From NCBI GenBank assembly GCA_964616405.1, contig CAZTRE010000033.1, positions 1 to 12,233 on the forward strand: a DNA stretch of 12,233 bases, read 5' to 3'. A model generated the notes under the pieces. That model was given only the letters and a program-made list of their open reading frames with translations. It did no database searches and was not told where the DNA came from. The DNA is from JAEDES01 sp964616405 (lineage in GTDB: Bacteria > Bacillota_I > Bacilli_A > RF39 > UBA660). Each line of letters opens with the position of its first letter. The stretch's first letter is position 1. Positions 1 through 7,317 of this stretch are shown piece after piece. Position numbers and translations under genes: made by a program.

Positions 1-49
1 AACTATTAATTATGATATAACATTTGGATTTGAACAAATAACTAATTAA
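1..49 (+). CDS. Possible C-terminal tail of an upstream gene (partial)
   Basis: One + strand frame is open from the window edge to a TAA at 47-49 and encodes about 15 residues (TINYDITFGFEQITN). The other two + frames meet stops within the first 20 bases. A strong intrinsic terminator begins 14 bases after the stop, which is the usual arrangement for the end of a gene. The piece is too short to assign to a family, and an open stretch this short can occur by chance. Confidence 0.4.
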   Translation, partial: TINYDITFGFEQITN

Positions 50-62
50 AAATATTAAAGAC

Positions 63-101
63 AAACTAAATAGAAGGTAAAATTCTATTTAGTTTTTTTT
101 T
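63..101 (+). terminator. Intrinsic terminator of the upstream gene
   Basis: A perfect 13-bp stem (63-75 with 83-95) encloses a 7-base loop, GGTAAAA, and runs into nine T residues (93-101). It separates whatever lies upstream from the promoter at 164-172. Confidence 0.85.
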
Positions 102-143
102 GTACCAAAATTCGAATGTAAAAATTGATGAGAATATTTATTA

Positions 144-172
144 TTCATATTTAATATCTAGTATGATATAAT
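144..172 (+). promoter_or_regulatory. Promoter of the lipoprotein-to-murD operon
   Basis: An extended -10, TGATATAAT, lies at 164-172. A weak -35 (TTCATA, 144-149, four of six consensus bases) sits 17 bp upstream of the TATAAT. The predicted start is near 179, giving a leader of about 20 bases before the ATG at 199, with AGGAG at 188-192. No equally good promoter was seen between here and murD. Confidence 0.7.
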
Positions 173-198
173 AAAAGCAAGAATTATAGGAGAAAAAA

Positions 199-1383
199 AT
201 GAAAAAGAAAATAATTTTATTACTAATAATTTCTTTGCTATTTATAACAGGTTGTACTTCAAAACTAAACTTTGAAGAAGTAAAAGAGGATACAAATAGT
301 TTTCATAAAATGTATGCAGCTGAGAAAATAGCCGGAGGCATTGTTTATTTTGATAACCAAAACGTCGTTTATGAAAAAGCTGGTACCATAACAATTATCA
401 CAGATTACGTTGAAGAAGTTTGGCTTGAGAATGAAGATTTATATTATACTAAAAATAATATTTTATATAATTACAATCTAAAAACTAAACAAGAAGAAAA
501 GATTACAAGTAAGCCTCATAGAATACTAGGAAAATATAATGATGCCATTATTTCCTATAGCGGTAAAAATATTTATGCTATAAAGAATAATAAAAAAGAA
601 AAAATATTTGCTGATGGATACTATTTAAATCGAGCTATTTTATATAAAAATAAAGTATATGGTATCCCATCTCACAATGTATATGAGTATAATTTAGATA
701 CTTTAAACACAAAAAAGATAACTGATAATCCAGAATATATCCAAATGCAAAAAGTTGCTAATGAACTTTATATTACTGAAGGAAAAAAGATTAATAAGAA
801 AAAAGATAATTTAAATTTCACTTATTCAAAGGTAACAGATCAAGGCCTACAAAAAGTCATGACTATTAAAAATAAAAATATGATTAATGCCGAAAAATTT
901 GTCAAAGATGGCTTGTTTTTATCTACCATAGATAGCCAGAAGGATATTAATGGTAAAGGAAGATTATACTTTTTTAAAAACGGAAAATTAAAAACAATTG
1001 ATAAAGGTTATTATTACGAAATAATTGCTATTTATAACGGAAAAATGTATTTTTATAAAAACAGATATAATTATGGAACATATGATAAAAATTTAAATTC
1101 AATTTATTATTATGATGGAAATAATGTTCATAAAGCATTTACACTAGACCTTGATAATTATGAAGCCATAAATGGATACCCTTATGAAGATGGTTTATTA
1201 ATTACCTTATCTTATGAGTCTAATACTAATCTATATAATTACGATGGTCACCAAATAAAAGAACTTCCAGTGAATGTTTATAGTATACACGAGTTAAAAG
1301 TGATAGATAATAAGATTTATATGCGCTACTCAGAAGGTGAAGAATCATTTAATAGTCTAGGTAAAGTCATGTCTTTAGATTAA
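199..1383 (+). CDS. Surface lipoprotein with beta-propeller-like repeats
   Basis: The 394-residue protein starts with a lipoprotein signal peptide: basic MKKK, a hydrophobic run, then the lipobox ITGC with the lipidated Cys at residue 19. The mature part consists of repeated short beta-rich units built on patterns such as 'LYYTKNNILYNYNLKT', 'VYEYNLDTLNTKKIT', 'MYFYKNRYNYG' and 'IYYYDGN'. This is typical of beta-propellers of the DUF5050 or Kelch/TolB-like kind. It is expected to be anchored to the outer face of the membrane, and no catalytic motif is visible. AGGAG at 188-192 fixes the start. It is the first gene of a unit that continues into a Ppx-like protein 44 bp downstream. A sensing or ligand-binding role is only a guess; the lipoprotein call is firm and the propeller fold is likely. 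Confidence 0.8.
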   Translation: MKKKIILLLIISLLFITGCTSKLNFEEVKEDTNSFHKMYAAEKIAGGIVYFDNQNVVYEKAGTITIITDYVEEVWLENEDLYYTKNNILYNYNLKTKQEEKITSKPHRILGKYNDAIISYSGKNIYAIKNNKKEKIFADGYYLNRAILYKNKVYGIPSHNVYEYNLDTLNTKKITDNPEYIQMQKVANELYITEGKKINKKKDNLNFTYSKVTDQGLQKVMTIKNKNMINAEKFVKDGLFLSTIDSQKDINGKGRLYFFKNGKLKTIDKGYYYEIIAIYNGKMYFYKNRYNYGTYDKNLNSIYYYDGNNVHKAFTLDLDNYEAINGYPYEDGLLITLSYESNTNLYNYDGHQIKELPVNVYSIHELKVIDNKIYMRYSEGEESFNSLGKVMSLD

Positions 1384-1427
1384 TTAATATTAACTGAATT
1401 AAAAATATAATAAAAAAGGAGAAAATT

Positions 1428-2339
1428 ATGTCTATAAAAAAATTTGCTATTATTGAAATTGGTAGTAACAATACCAAAACCCACATTTATGAAAACAATC
1501 AAGTGCTTTATGAGAATAACACTACAATTGAATTTAAAAAGAATTATGCCCTTGAACAAAAGATAGCTTCTAACGATCTTTTACTATTATATAAAATAAT
1601 TGAAACAGCCAAAGAATATACTGAAGAAATTCATATTTATGGGTGTAGTATCTTTAGAAATATAAAAGAAGAGGAACTACGAGAGATAAACTCTTATCTT
1701 AAAAAAAACTATCAAGTAACAATAGAGGTTGTTTCTCAAGAAGATGAAGCTTTATATACAGCCTTAGGCTGTTACGGAAATATTGACTATGATAATGATG
1801 TTTGTGTTTTTATTGGAGGAGGAGGTTCAATCGAACTTATTCACGCTAAAAATAACCAAGTACTTAATAAAAAGTTTTATAATTTTGGTGTTGTAGATAT
1901 TACTAAGCATTTTGAAAGTCTAAAAGATGATATTCCTACTTGTACATTTGATGAGGTGTACAACTATGTATCCGAGTTAGTAGGAGAATTACCATTTAAA
2001 GCAGATGTACTTATTTTAGCTGGAGGAGATCATCTATATTGGTACAATAATGCTAAATATGAATTATCCCCAAATAAAATCTATGAAAGTGCAAATCAAC
2101 CATATATGATTACTATTAATCAAAGTGATAAATATGATCATGATGCCTTAGTATCATCACTAGATAAAGTTAGACAAAATAGTGATAATCCGAAATGGTT
2201 TGATGGTTCACGAGCTATGAAAGTAATAACCAATTTAATTTCTCATAAAATAGAAGCGAAATATATTATACCAACTAAAATAAATATGGAAGATGGTTTA
2301 AAAAATAAATTAAATAATAATAAGGAGTACGATTTATGA
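1428..2339 (+). CDS. Divergent Ppx/GppA-like ASKHA-fold protein
   Basis: This 303-residue protein follows the Ppx/GppA exopolyphosphatase/guanosine pentaphosphatase layout. It has an N-terminal phosphate loop, 'IEIGSNNTK' (residues 9-17), a 'GCSIFRN' segment resembling the family's 'ATSALRDA', then 'VVSQEDEA' (101-108) matching 'ISGEEEA', and a second glycine loop, 'IGGGGSIE' (129-136). The C-terminal 'INMEDGL' matches the family's 'vsdgGLREGLL'. It lacks the C-terminal HD domain of long Ppx proteins. Two acidic positions differ: the Asp before the first loop is Glu10, and the Asp of the second loop (DIGGGS) aligns with Ile129, while the catalytic-type Glu107 remains. Hydrolysis of polyphosphate or (p)ppGpp is therefore uncertain, and it may bind or cleave another phosphate compound. 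AAAAGGAG at 1414-1421 supports the start. Its stop overlaps the next gene's ATG (ATGA). Confidence 0.75.
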   Translation: MSIKKFAIIEIGSNNTKTHIYENNQVLYENNTTIEFKKNYALEQKIASNDLLLLYKIIETAKEYTEEIHIYGCSIFRNIKEEELREINSYLKKNYQVTIEVVSQEDEALYTALGCYGNIDYDNDVCVFIGGGGSIELIHAKNNQVLNKKFYNFGVVDITKHFESLKDDIPTCTFDEVYNYVSELVGELPFKADVLILAGGDHLYWYNNAKYELSPNKIYESANQPYMITINQSDKYDHDALVSSLDKVRQNSDNPKWFDGSRAMKVITNLISHKIEAKYIIPTKINMEDGLKNKLNNNKEYDL

Positions 2340-2731
2340 TTACAGAACAATTAAACGCAGTAATAGATAAATATAAAATTACCAAATTACAAAATATTAT
2401 TTATGGAACAAATATTCCTATGCCGAATAGAGTAATTCCTACACCTTGGAAAACTTATATTCGTTTTGATAAAACAGAATACTATTTTTACTTATTTGAT
2501 GAAAATGGTATAACTTTTTACCCAAGAGATGGTAGTGAGTATGCAACTATTTATTGGAAGGATGTTATTGATTTTAAAATAAGTCATATCTTTATTCTTG
2601 GCAAAATGACTATTAAAACAAAAGATGGCACCTATAAATTTCAAATAAATAGGATGGTTATTGGATGCCCTTGGATAAAACAAAATACAAAATACTTAGA
2701 AGAAAATAATTATTTCTATAAAAAACAATAA
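2336..2731 (+). CDS. Small hypothetical protein, PH-like fold
   Basis: I do not recognise this 131-residue protein. It has no signal peptide or membrane span. An N-terminal helix (about 1-20) is followed by alternating short strands from about residue 44 to 120: 'YYFYLFDENGITFYP', 'ATIYWKDVIDFKI' and 'GKMTIKTKDGTYKFQI'. A W-K-D-V/I-x-x-F segment in the middle is a pattern common in bacterial PH-like domains. The fold call rests on strand pattern alone. Its ATG overlaps the Ppx-like gene's stop by 4 bp, so the two are likely translationally coupled and may work together. TAAGGAG at 2321-2327 provides the SD. Confidence 0.65.
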   Translation: MITEQLNAVIDKYKITKLQNIIYGTNIPMPNRVIPTPWKTYIRFDKTEYYFYLFDENGITFYPRDGSEYATIYWKDVIDFKISHIFILGKMTIKTKDGTYKFQINRMVIGCPWIKQNTKYLEENNYFYKKQ

Positions 2732-2743
2732 TGGGAGAAACCT

Positions 2744-3442
2744 ATGGAAAGATTAGATAAAATAATCTCATCACAAACAACTTATTCTCGTAAGGATGTA
2801 AAAAACTTAGTACGGCAAAAAAGAGTCTTAGTTAATGGAAATTTAGTAGAAAAATCTGATTTTAAAATTGATCCAACTAGAGATAAAATCACAATAGATA
2901 ATGAAGCTTTGTCCAATCAAGAATATGTCTATCTCATTTTAAATAAGCCTAAGGGTTATATCAGCGCAACAGAAGATAGAACCCAACCAACAGTATTGGA
3001 TTTAGTACCAGAAAAATACCATCATCGTGATTTATTTCCTGCTGGAAGATTAGACAAAGATACTACGGGTTTAATGATTATTACTGACGATGGTCATTTT
3101 GCTCATGATATTCTATCTCCTAGAAAGCATGTGAAAAAAACTTACAAGGTTCAAACAGATATTCCAATGACTAAAGAAATGGTTGACGGTTTTAAGGCGG
3201 GTGTTCAACTATCTGATGGAGAATGCAAAAGCGCCCATCTTGAACTAATAGGGGAAGAAGAGGGAATAGTTATCTTAACTGAAGGCAGATATCATCAGAT
3301 AAAAAGAATGTTTGGCTGTTTTAAAGCAAAGGTTATTGAATTAGAACGATTAGGAATGGGAAATCTTTATTTACCAAAAGACCTAAAACAAGGTGTTTGT
3401 CGTGAATTAACCTTAGAAGAACTTGCCCAGATAAAATTATAA
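2744..3442 (+). CDS. rsuA: RsuA/RluB-family ribosomal pseudouridine synthase
   Basis: The 232-residue enzyme converts a uridine of rRNA to pseudouridine. Residues 1 to about 48 form an S4 RNA-binding domain ('MERLDKIISS', 'VRQKRVLVNG'). The catalytic domain follows, with 'LNKPKGYIS' and the family signature 'AGRLDKDTTGLMI', in which Asp104 is the catalytic aspartate. The conserved tail 'EGRYHQIKRMFG' and 'LERLGMGNLYLP' is also present. The length fits RsuA, which in E. coli makes pseudouridine 516 of 16S rRNA. The related RluB/RluE/RluF enzymes act on 23S rRNA and cannot be excluded, but compact Bacillota proteins of this type are usually RsuA. GGGAG at 2733-2737 sits 6 bases before the ATG. 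It lies 12 bp after the PH-like gene, within the same unit. Confidence 0.9.
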   Translation: MERLDKIISSQTTYSRKDVKNLVRQKRVLVNGNLVEKSDFKIDPTRDKITIDNEALSNQEYVYLILNKPKGYISATEDRTQPTVLDLVPEKYHHRDLFPAGRLDKDTTGLMIITDDGHFAHDILSPRKHVKKTYKVQTDIPMTKEMVDGFKAGVQLSDGECKSAHLELIGEEEGIVILTEGRYHQIKRMFGCFKAKVIELERLGMGNLYLPKDLKQGVCRELTLEELAQIKL

Positions 3443-3502
3443 AAAATTAATAATAATGGAATTTATAAATATATATTATATAATATTAAAGAGGCGATAA
3501 AA

Positions 3503-4864
3503 ATGAACAATCAAAATAAATTTAATGAGTTACGCGAAAGATATCCTAATTTTATATATGAAGATTACGATATTTTATTTGATAATAATAATTTAAATAT
3601 AAAGTACACTTTTAACATCCCAGGACTTACGAAATTCTATCCCGAGATAAAAATTAGTAAGGATTATCTAAAGAGTAATTATGATAATGATTATTTAAAT
3701 TATTTAGTTTTTCATATTGGACTTATTGAATTAATTAGTTATTGTAAATGTACTTGTTCTAAAAATATTATTATTAAGGCTGGATATGTTAAGGAAGATC
3801 AGATTAAATTTTTGAGTAAATTGTACTATAATGGCTTAGGGGAATTTTTATATAAAAATGGAATAAGTGTTTCAGAGGACGAATTATTTAATATTGAGTG
3901 TCAACGCGAAGAAACAACATTAGAAAAAATTAATTATCAAGGAGTAGGTAATTTAATTTGTGTTGGGGGAGGAAAGGATTCTTGTGTTAGCTTAGAATTA
4001 TTAAAAGATGAAGAAGCAAATAGTTGTTTTATTATAAATCCTAAAACTCCATCACTTGAAACGGCCGCCTCAGCAGGCTATAATGACTCTCAGATTATTA
4101 AGGTAGAAAGAATCTTAGATAGAAAAATCATTGAATTAAATAAAGAAGGTTATTTAAATGGACATACACCATTTTCTTCAATAGTTGCGTTTATTTCTTA
4201 TTTATGTGCCTATTTGTTAGGTAAAAAGAATATAATTTTATCAAATGAAAGTAGTGCAAATGAACCAACTGTTCTTGGAACTAATATCAATCATCAATAT
4301 TCTAAGAGTTTTGAGTTTGAAACAGATTTTATGAATTATATGAATCAATTTATTGGACTTGATATAAAATACTTTAGTCTTTTAAGAGGACTAAGTGAGT
4401 TAAATATAGCTAAGCTATTTTCTAATTATAAAAAGTATCATCAATATTTTAAAAGTTGTAATTTAGGTAGTAAAGAAAAGGAATGGAAATGGTGTTGTAA
4501 TTGCCCTAAGTGTTTATTTGTTTACATTATATTATCACCATTCTTATCTAAGAATGAATTAATTTCTATATTTGGCGAAGACCTTTATTTAAGAGATGAT
4601 ATGTTAGAGACATTTAAAGAAATTGTGGGGTATAGTGATACTAAGCCATTTGAATGTGTTGGAACATATAGTGAAGCAAGGTATGCCGTTAGCCTAGTCA
4701 TAAATAAGTTAGAAAATGAAGAGTTACCATATCTTTTAAAATATTATAAAGATAATTATGAGTTAGAATTAGATAGTACCAAAATACTTATGTATAATGA
4801 AGAAAATAATTTAGATGAATATTATAATAATTTAGTAAAGAAGGAATTAAAAAAGTATGTATAA
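3503..4864 (+). CDS. murL: MurL-like UDP-MurNAc-L-Ala-L-Glu epimerase
   Basis: The 453-residue protein resembles MurL, the ATP-dependent epimerase that turns the terminal L-Glu of UDP-MurNAc-L-Ala-L-Glu into D-Glu in the cytoplasm. The visible marks are a PP-loop-like nucleotide site, 'VGGGKDS' (154-160), then 'GHTPFSS' (220-226), 'SNESSANEP' (248-256), 'NHQYSKSFEFE' (263-273) and a Cys cluster, 'CCNCPKC' (331-337). 'FECVGT' (383-388) begins the C-terminal helical part. No transmembrane segment or signal peptide is seen. The next gene is a MurD-type ligase whose ATG overlaps this gene's end by 8 bp, matching the murD2-murL partnership described in Xanthomonas, though in the reverse order. AAAGAGG at 3488-3494 sets the start. 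It could be a related PP-loop ATPase with another substrate, but the motifs and neighbour together make MurL the best call. Identification is from memory of the family. Confidence 0.78.
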   Translation: MNNQNKFNELRERYPNFIYEDYDILFDNNNLNIKYTFNIPGLTKFYPEIKISKDYLKSNYDNDYLNYLVFHIGLIELISYCKCTCSKNIIIKAGYVKEDQIKFLSKLYYNGLGEFLYKNGISVSEDELFNIECQREETTLEKINYQGVGNLICVGGGKDSCVSLELLKDEEANSCFIINPKTPSLETAASAGYNDSQIIKVERILDRKIIELNKEGYLNGHTPFSSIVAFISYLCAYLLGKKNIILSNESSANEPTVLGTNINHQYSKSFEFETDFMNYMNQFIGLDIKYFSLLRGLSELNIAKLFSNYKKYHQYFKSCNLGSKEKEWKWCCNCPKCLFVYIILSPFLSKNELISIFGEDLYLRDDMLETFKEIVGYSDTKPFECVGTYSEARYAVSLVINKLENEELPYLLKYYKDNYELELDSTKILMYNEENNLDEYYNNLVKKELKKYV

Positions 4865-6194
4865 GAAAATAATTAATAAATTAGAAAATAAAAATATTGC
4901 TATTTTAGGTTTTGGTAGGGAAGGAAAATCTACATATAATTTTATTAGAAAATATCTTCCTACTTTACATTTAACTATTATAGATAAAAATCCTGTAGAT
5001 TTAGTGGATGATTTCACAACCATTATCACAGGTGATTCTTATTTAGATAATTTAGGAGATTATGATTTAATTATCAAATCACCTGGAATTAGTTTAAAGG
5101 ATATAGATATTACATTATTTAAAGATAAAATTAGCTCCCAAGTTGAATTGCTTTTAGAAGTTTTTAGAGATAATATTATTGGTGTTACCGGTACAAAAGG
5201 TAAAAGTACTACTAGTTCGTTAATATATTCTGTTCTAAAAGATCAAGGAAAAGATACTTATCTTCTAGGAAATATCGGAACACCAGTTTTTGATCAAATA
5301 GAAAATTATAATAAAGACACTATTTTAGTAGTAGAAATGAGTTCTCATCAATTAGAATTTATTAAAACATCCCCACATATTGCGATTATTTTAAATTTAT
5401 ATCAAGATCACCTAGACCACGCTGGAAGCCTAGAACATTATCACGCCAATAAAATGAATATTTTTAAATTTCAAACTACAGATGATTATACAATTTATTC
5501 AGAAGATAATGTTTATCTAAGTGAACAAATTAAAGCTTATCCTTATCAAGGAAAGAAATATCCTATTTCTTTTGCTCAAGATACTTTAGTACACTTAGTA
5601 GATAATAAAATTTATTTAGAAAATGAATTACTTTATACTGATTCAAAACGTAATTTACTAGGTGAGCATAATTTGAAAAATATTATGTTTGTCATGACCG
5701 TTTGTAAAATACTAAATTTAGATTTAGCTAAGGCAAAAGAGACGATTGTTAATTTTAAAGGATTAAAATACCGTATGGAATATATTGGAACATACGATGG
5801 CATTTCTTATTATAATGATACAATTGCGACTATTCCTGAAGCAACAATTAGTGCGATTAAGGCAATTGGAAATGTTGATACATTAATATTTGGTGGCTTG
5901 AACCGAGAAATAGATTATTCCCAATTTATCGAATTTTTAAATTCTTCAGCAGTAAATAATTTTATTTGTATGCCTACAACTGGTTATTTAATTGGAAAGA
6001 AAATGGAAGAGAATACAACTAAAAATATTTATTATGCTAAAGATTTAGATGAAGCTTACCATTTAGCCGTTGAAAAAACTTCAAAAGGAATGAGTTGCTT
6101 ATTATCTCCAGCGGCCGCTAGTTATGAGTTTTATAAAAACTTTGAAGAAAAAGGACATGCTTTTGAATTGTTAGTTACACAAAAAGAAAAATAA
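4857..6194 (+). CDS. murD2: MurD-family ligase, probably MurD2 type (adds L-Glu)
   Basis: The 445-residue ATP-dependent Mur ligase adds glutamate to UDP-MurNAc-L-Ala. The N-terminal Rossmann-like domain has 'AILGFGREGKST' (15-26). The central ATPase domain has a P-loop, 'GVTGTKGKSTT' (109-119), 'VEMSSHQLEF' (159-168), 'DHLDH', and Lys199 in 'ANKMNIF', the position that is carbamylated in MurD. The C-terminal domain has 'NDTIATIPEAT' (320-330), 'GGLNRE' (346-351) and 'LSPAAASYEFYKNFEEKG' (416-433). Canonical MurD reads NDSKATN: the Lys (E. coli Lys319) is Ile323 here, while the equivalents of Thr321, Ser415 and Phe422 are kept. Together with the overlapping murL gene, this suggests the L-Glu-adding MurD2 form. 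Ordinary D-Glu-adding MurD remains possible. AAGGA at 4841-4845, inside murL, is its SD, implying coupled translation. Confidence 0.82.
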   Translation: MYKKIINKLENKNIAILGFGREGKSTYNFIRKYLPTLHLTIIDKNPVDLVDDFTTIITGDSYLDNLGDYDLIIKSPGISLKDIDITLFKDKISSQVELLLEVFRDNIIGVTGTKGKSTTSSLIYSVLKDQGKDTYLLGNIGTPVFDQIENYNKDTILVVEMSSHQLEFIKTSPHIAIILNLYQDHLDHAGSLEHYHANKMNIFKFQTTDDYTIYSEDNVYLSEQIKAYPYQGKKYPISFAQDTLVHLVDNKIYLENELLYTDSKRNLLGEHNLKNIMFVMTVCKILNLDLAKAKETIVNFKGLKYRMEYIGTYDGISYYNDTIATIPEATISAIKAIGNVDTLIFGGLNREIDYSQFIEFLNSSAVNNFICMPTTGYLIGKKMEENTTKNIYYAKDLDEAYHLAVEKTSKGMSCLLSPAAASYEFYKNFEEKGHAFELLVTQKEK

Positions 6195-6246
6195 ATTTAA
6201 GTTTACAGTTTCATATTAATAATACTGCAAAACAAAAACAAATGAT

Positions 6247-6277
6247 AAAAGTAGACAAAAAACATAGTCTACTTTTT
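6247..6277 (+). terminator. Intrinsic terminator after murD
   Basis: A perfect 10-bp stem (AAAAGTAGAC, 6247-6256, with GTCTACTTTT, 6267-6276) surrounds a 10-base loop and ends in five T residues (6273-6277). It closes the long operon. The promoter of the next gene begins four bases later. Confidence 0.85.
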
Positions 6278-6280
6278 GTA

Positions 6281-6289
6281 TGTTATAAT
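6281..6289 (+). promoter_or_regulatory. Extended -10 promoter of the bile acid hydrolase
   Basis: TGTTATAAT is a full extended -10 element. Nothing like TTGACA lies 16-18 bp upstream, where the terminator's hairpin loop sits. The start would be near 6296, leaving a leader of about 36 bases. Confidence 0.65.
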
Positions 6290-6331
6290 AAATATATATT
6301 ATTAACTAGGATTTGAAAGTGAGTGATAACT

Positions 6332-7306
6332 ATGTGTACAGTATTAAATTTTAAAACCAAAGATCATTATTTTGGAAGAAATCTTGATCTAGACCATTCT
6401 TATGGAGAAGAAATTTGCATTCTGCCTCGTCATTTTCCATTACAATTTCGTCAAATAGGCACATTTGATACACATTATGCAATGATTGGCATGGCTACGA
6501 TTATTGATAATAATCCGTTATTTTATGATGCAACCAATGAACATGGAATTTCTATGGCTGGATTAAACTTTCCAAACAATGCCCATTATTCTTCAATAAA
6601 ACAAGATAAAGATAATATTTGTCAATTTGAATTTATTCCTTGGATATTAGGTCAATGTCAAAATATGGAAGAGGTCCGCCGATTATTAAGCGCTATCAAT
6701 ATTATAAATATTCCATTTAGTGAACTTGTTCCACTATCATCTCTTCATTGGATGATATCCTATAAAGAGGAATCGATTGTAGTTGAGGCTATGAAAGATG
6801 GTTTACATATATATGAAAATCCAGTAGGAGCATTAACTAATAATCCTCCTTTTGAATACCAATTATTTAATTTAAATAATTATCGTAATTTAAAAATTAA
6901 AAATGGCAAAAATACCTTTTCTAATAAAATACATCTAGATGAATATTGCCAAGGACTAGGCACATTAGGGCTTCCAGGTGATAACTCATCAATGTCCAGA
7001 TTTGTCCGCGCTGTCTTTAATCAAACTAATTCATTTTGTAATTGCGACGAAAAATCATCAGTATCACAATTCTTCCACCTTCTTTCATCAGTTGCGATGA
7101 TTAGGGGTTGTTGTCAAACATCATCTGATAAATGGGATATCACTGTTTATAGTTCATGCGTAAATACTGATAAACTTCTATATTATTATACTACTTATGA
7201 TAATCATCAAATTAGTTGTATAAATATGAACCACACTGATTTAAATGCCCAAAATATAAGTAGATTTCCTTTAACTTTAACAGAACAAATTCACTATGAA
7301 AACTAA
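6332..7306 (+). CDS. bsh: Conjugated bile acid hydrolase (choloylglycine hydrolase family)
   Basis: The 324-residue N-terminal-nucleophile amidase cleaves glycine or taurine from conjugated bile salts. The start chosen is ATG 6332, not the in-frame GTG 9 bases upstream. This gives Met-Cys, and Cys2 must become the N-terminal nucleophile after Met removal. The extended SD AAAGTGAGTGAT is at 6316-6327. Family catalytic positions are visible: Cys2, Arg16, Asp19 ('FGRNLD'), Asn79 ('GLNFP'), Asn170 ('ALTNNP') and Arg223 ('MSRFVR'). Asn79 is the bile-salt-hydrolase choice; penicillin V acylases usually have Tyr. Long stretches resemble the Clostridium perfringens enzyme as I remember it ('LHWMIS', 'GLPGD', 'SVAMIRG'). 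There is no signal peptide, so it is cytoplasmic. It has its own promoter and terminator. Penicillin V or another N-acyl amide as substrate is less likely. Confidence 0.92.
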   Translation: MCTVLNFKTKDHYFGRNLDLDHSYGEEICILPRHFPLQFRQIGTFDTHYAMIGMATIIDNNPLFYDATNEHGISMAGLNFPNNAHYSSIKQDKDNICQFEFIPWILGQCQNMEEVRRLLSAINIINIPFSELVPLSSLHWMISYKEESIVVEAMKDGLHIYENPVGALTNNPPFEYQLFNLNNYRNLKIKNGKNTFSNKIHLDEYCQGLGTLGLPGDNSSMSRFVRAVFNQTNSFCNCDEKSSVSQFFHLLSSVAMIRGCCQTSSDKWDITVYSSCVNTDKLLYYYTTYDNHQISCINMNHTDLNAQNISRFPLTLTEQIHYEN

Positions 7307-7317
7307 CTAAAATTTAT

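Noticed and set aside
1406..1411. TATAAT just upstream of the Ppx-like gene
   Set aside because: A start about 7 bases downstream would fall within the SD (1414-1421), leaving no usable ribosome binding site, and there is no -35.
2336..2339. Alternative genetic code (TGA as Trp), as in Mycoplasma relatives
   Set aside because: The Ppx-like gene ends with TGA in a standard ATGA overlap, and Trp codons seen in the genes are TGG. Code 11 fits everything.
2492..2683. A 63-codon open frame on the - strand
   Set aside because: It lies wholly inside the PH-like gene on the opposite strand, and its peptide has no recognisable domain.
3457..3484. Possible internal promoter before murL (TATAAT at 3479-3484)
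   Set aside because: The -35 region (about ATGGAA) is poor and there is no TG extension. AT-rich spacers give TATAAT by chance, so it is not listed, although a weak internal promoter is not excluded.
4847..5029. A 60-codon open frame on the - strand
   Set aside because: It overlaps the 5' part of the MurD-family gene, whose protein motifs are clear.
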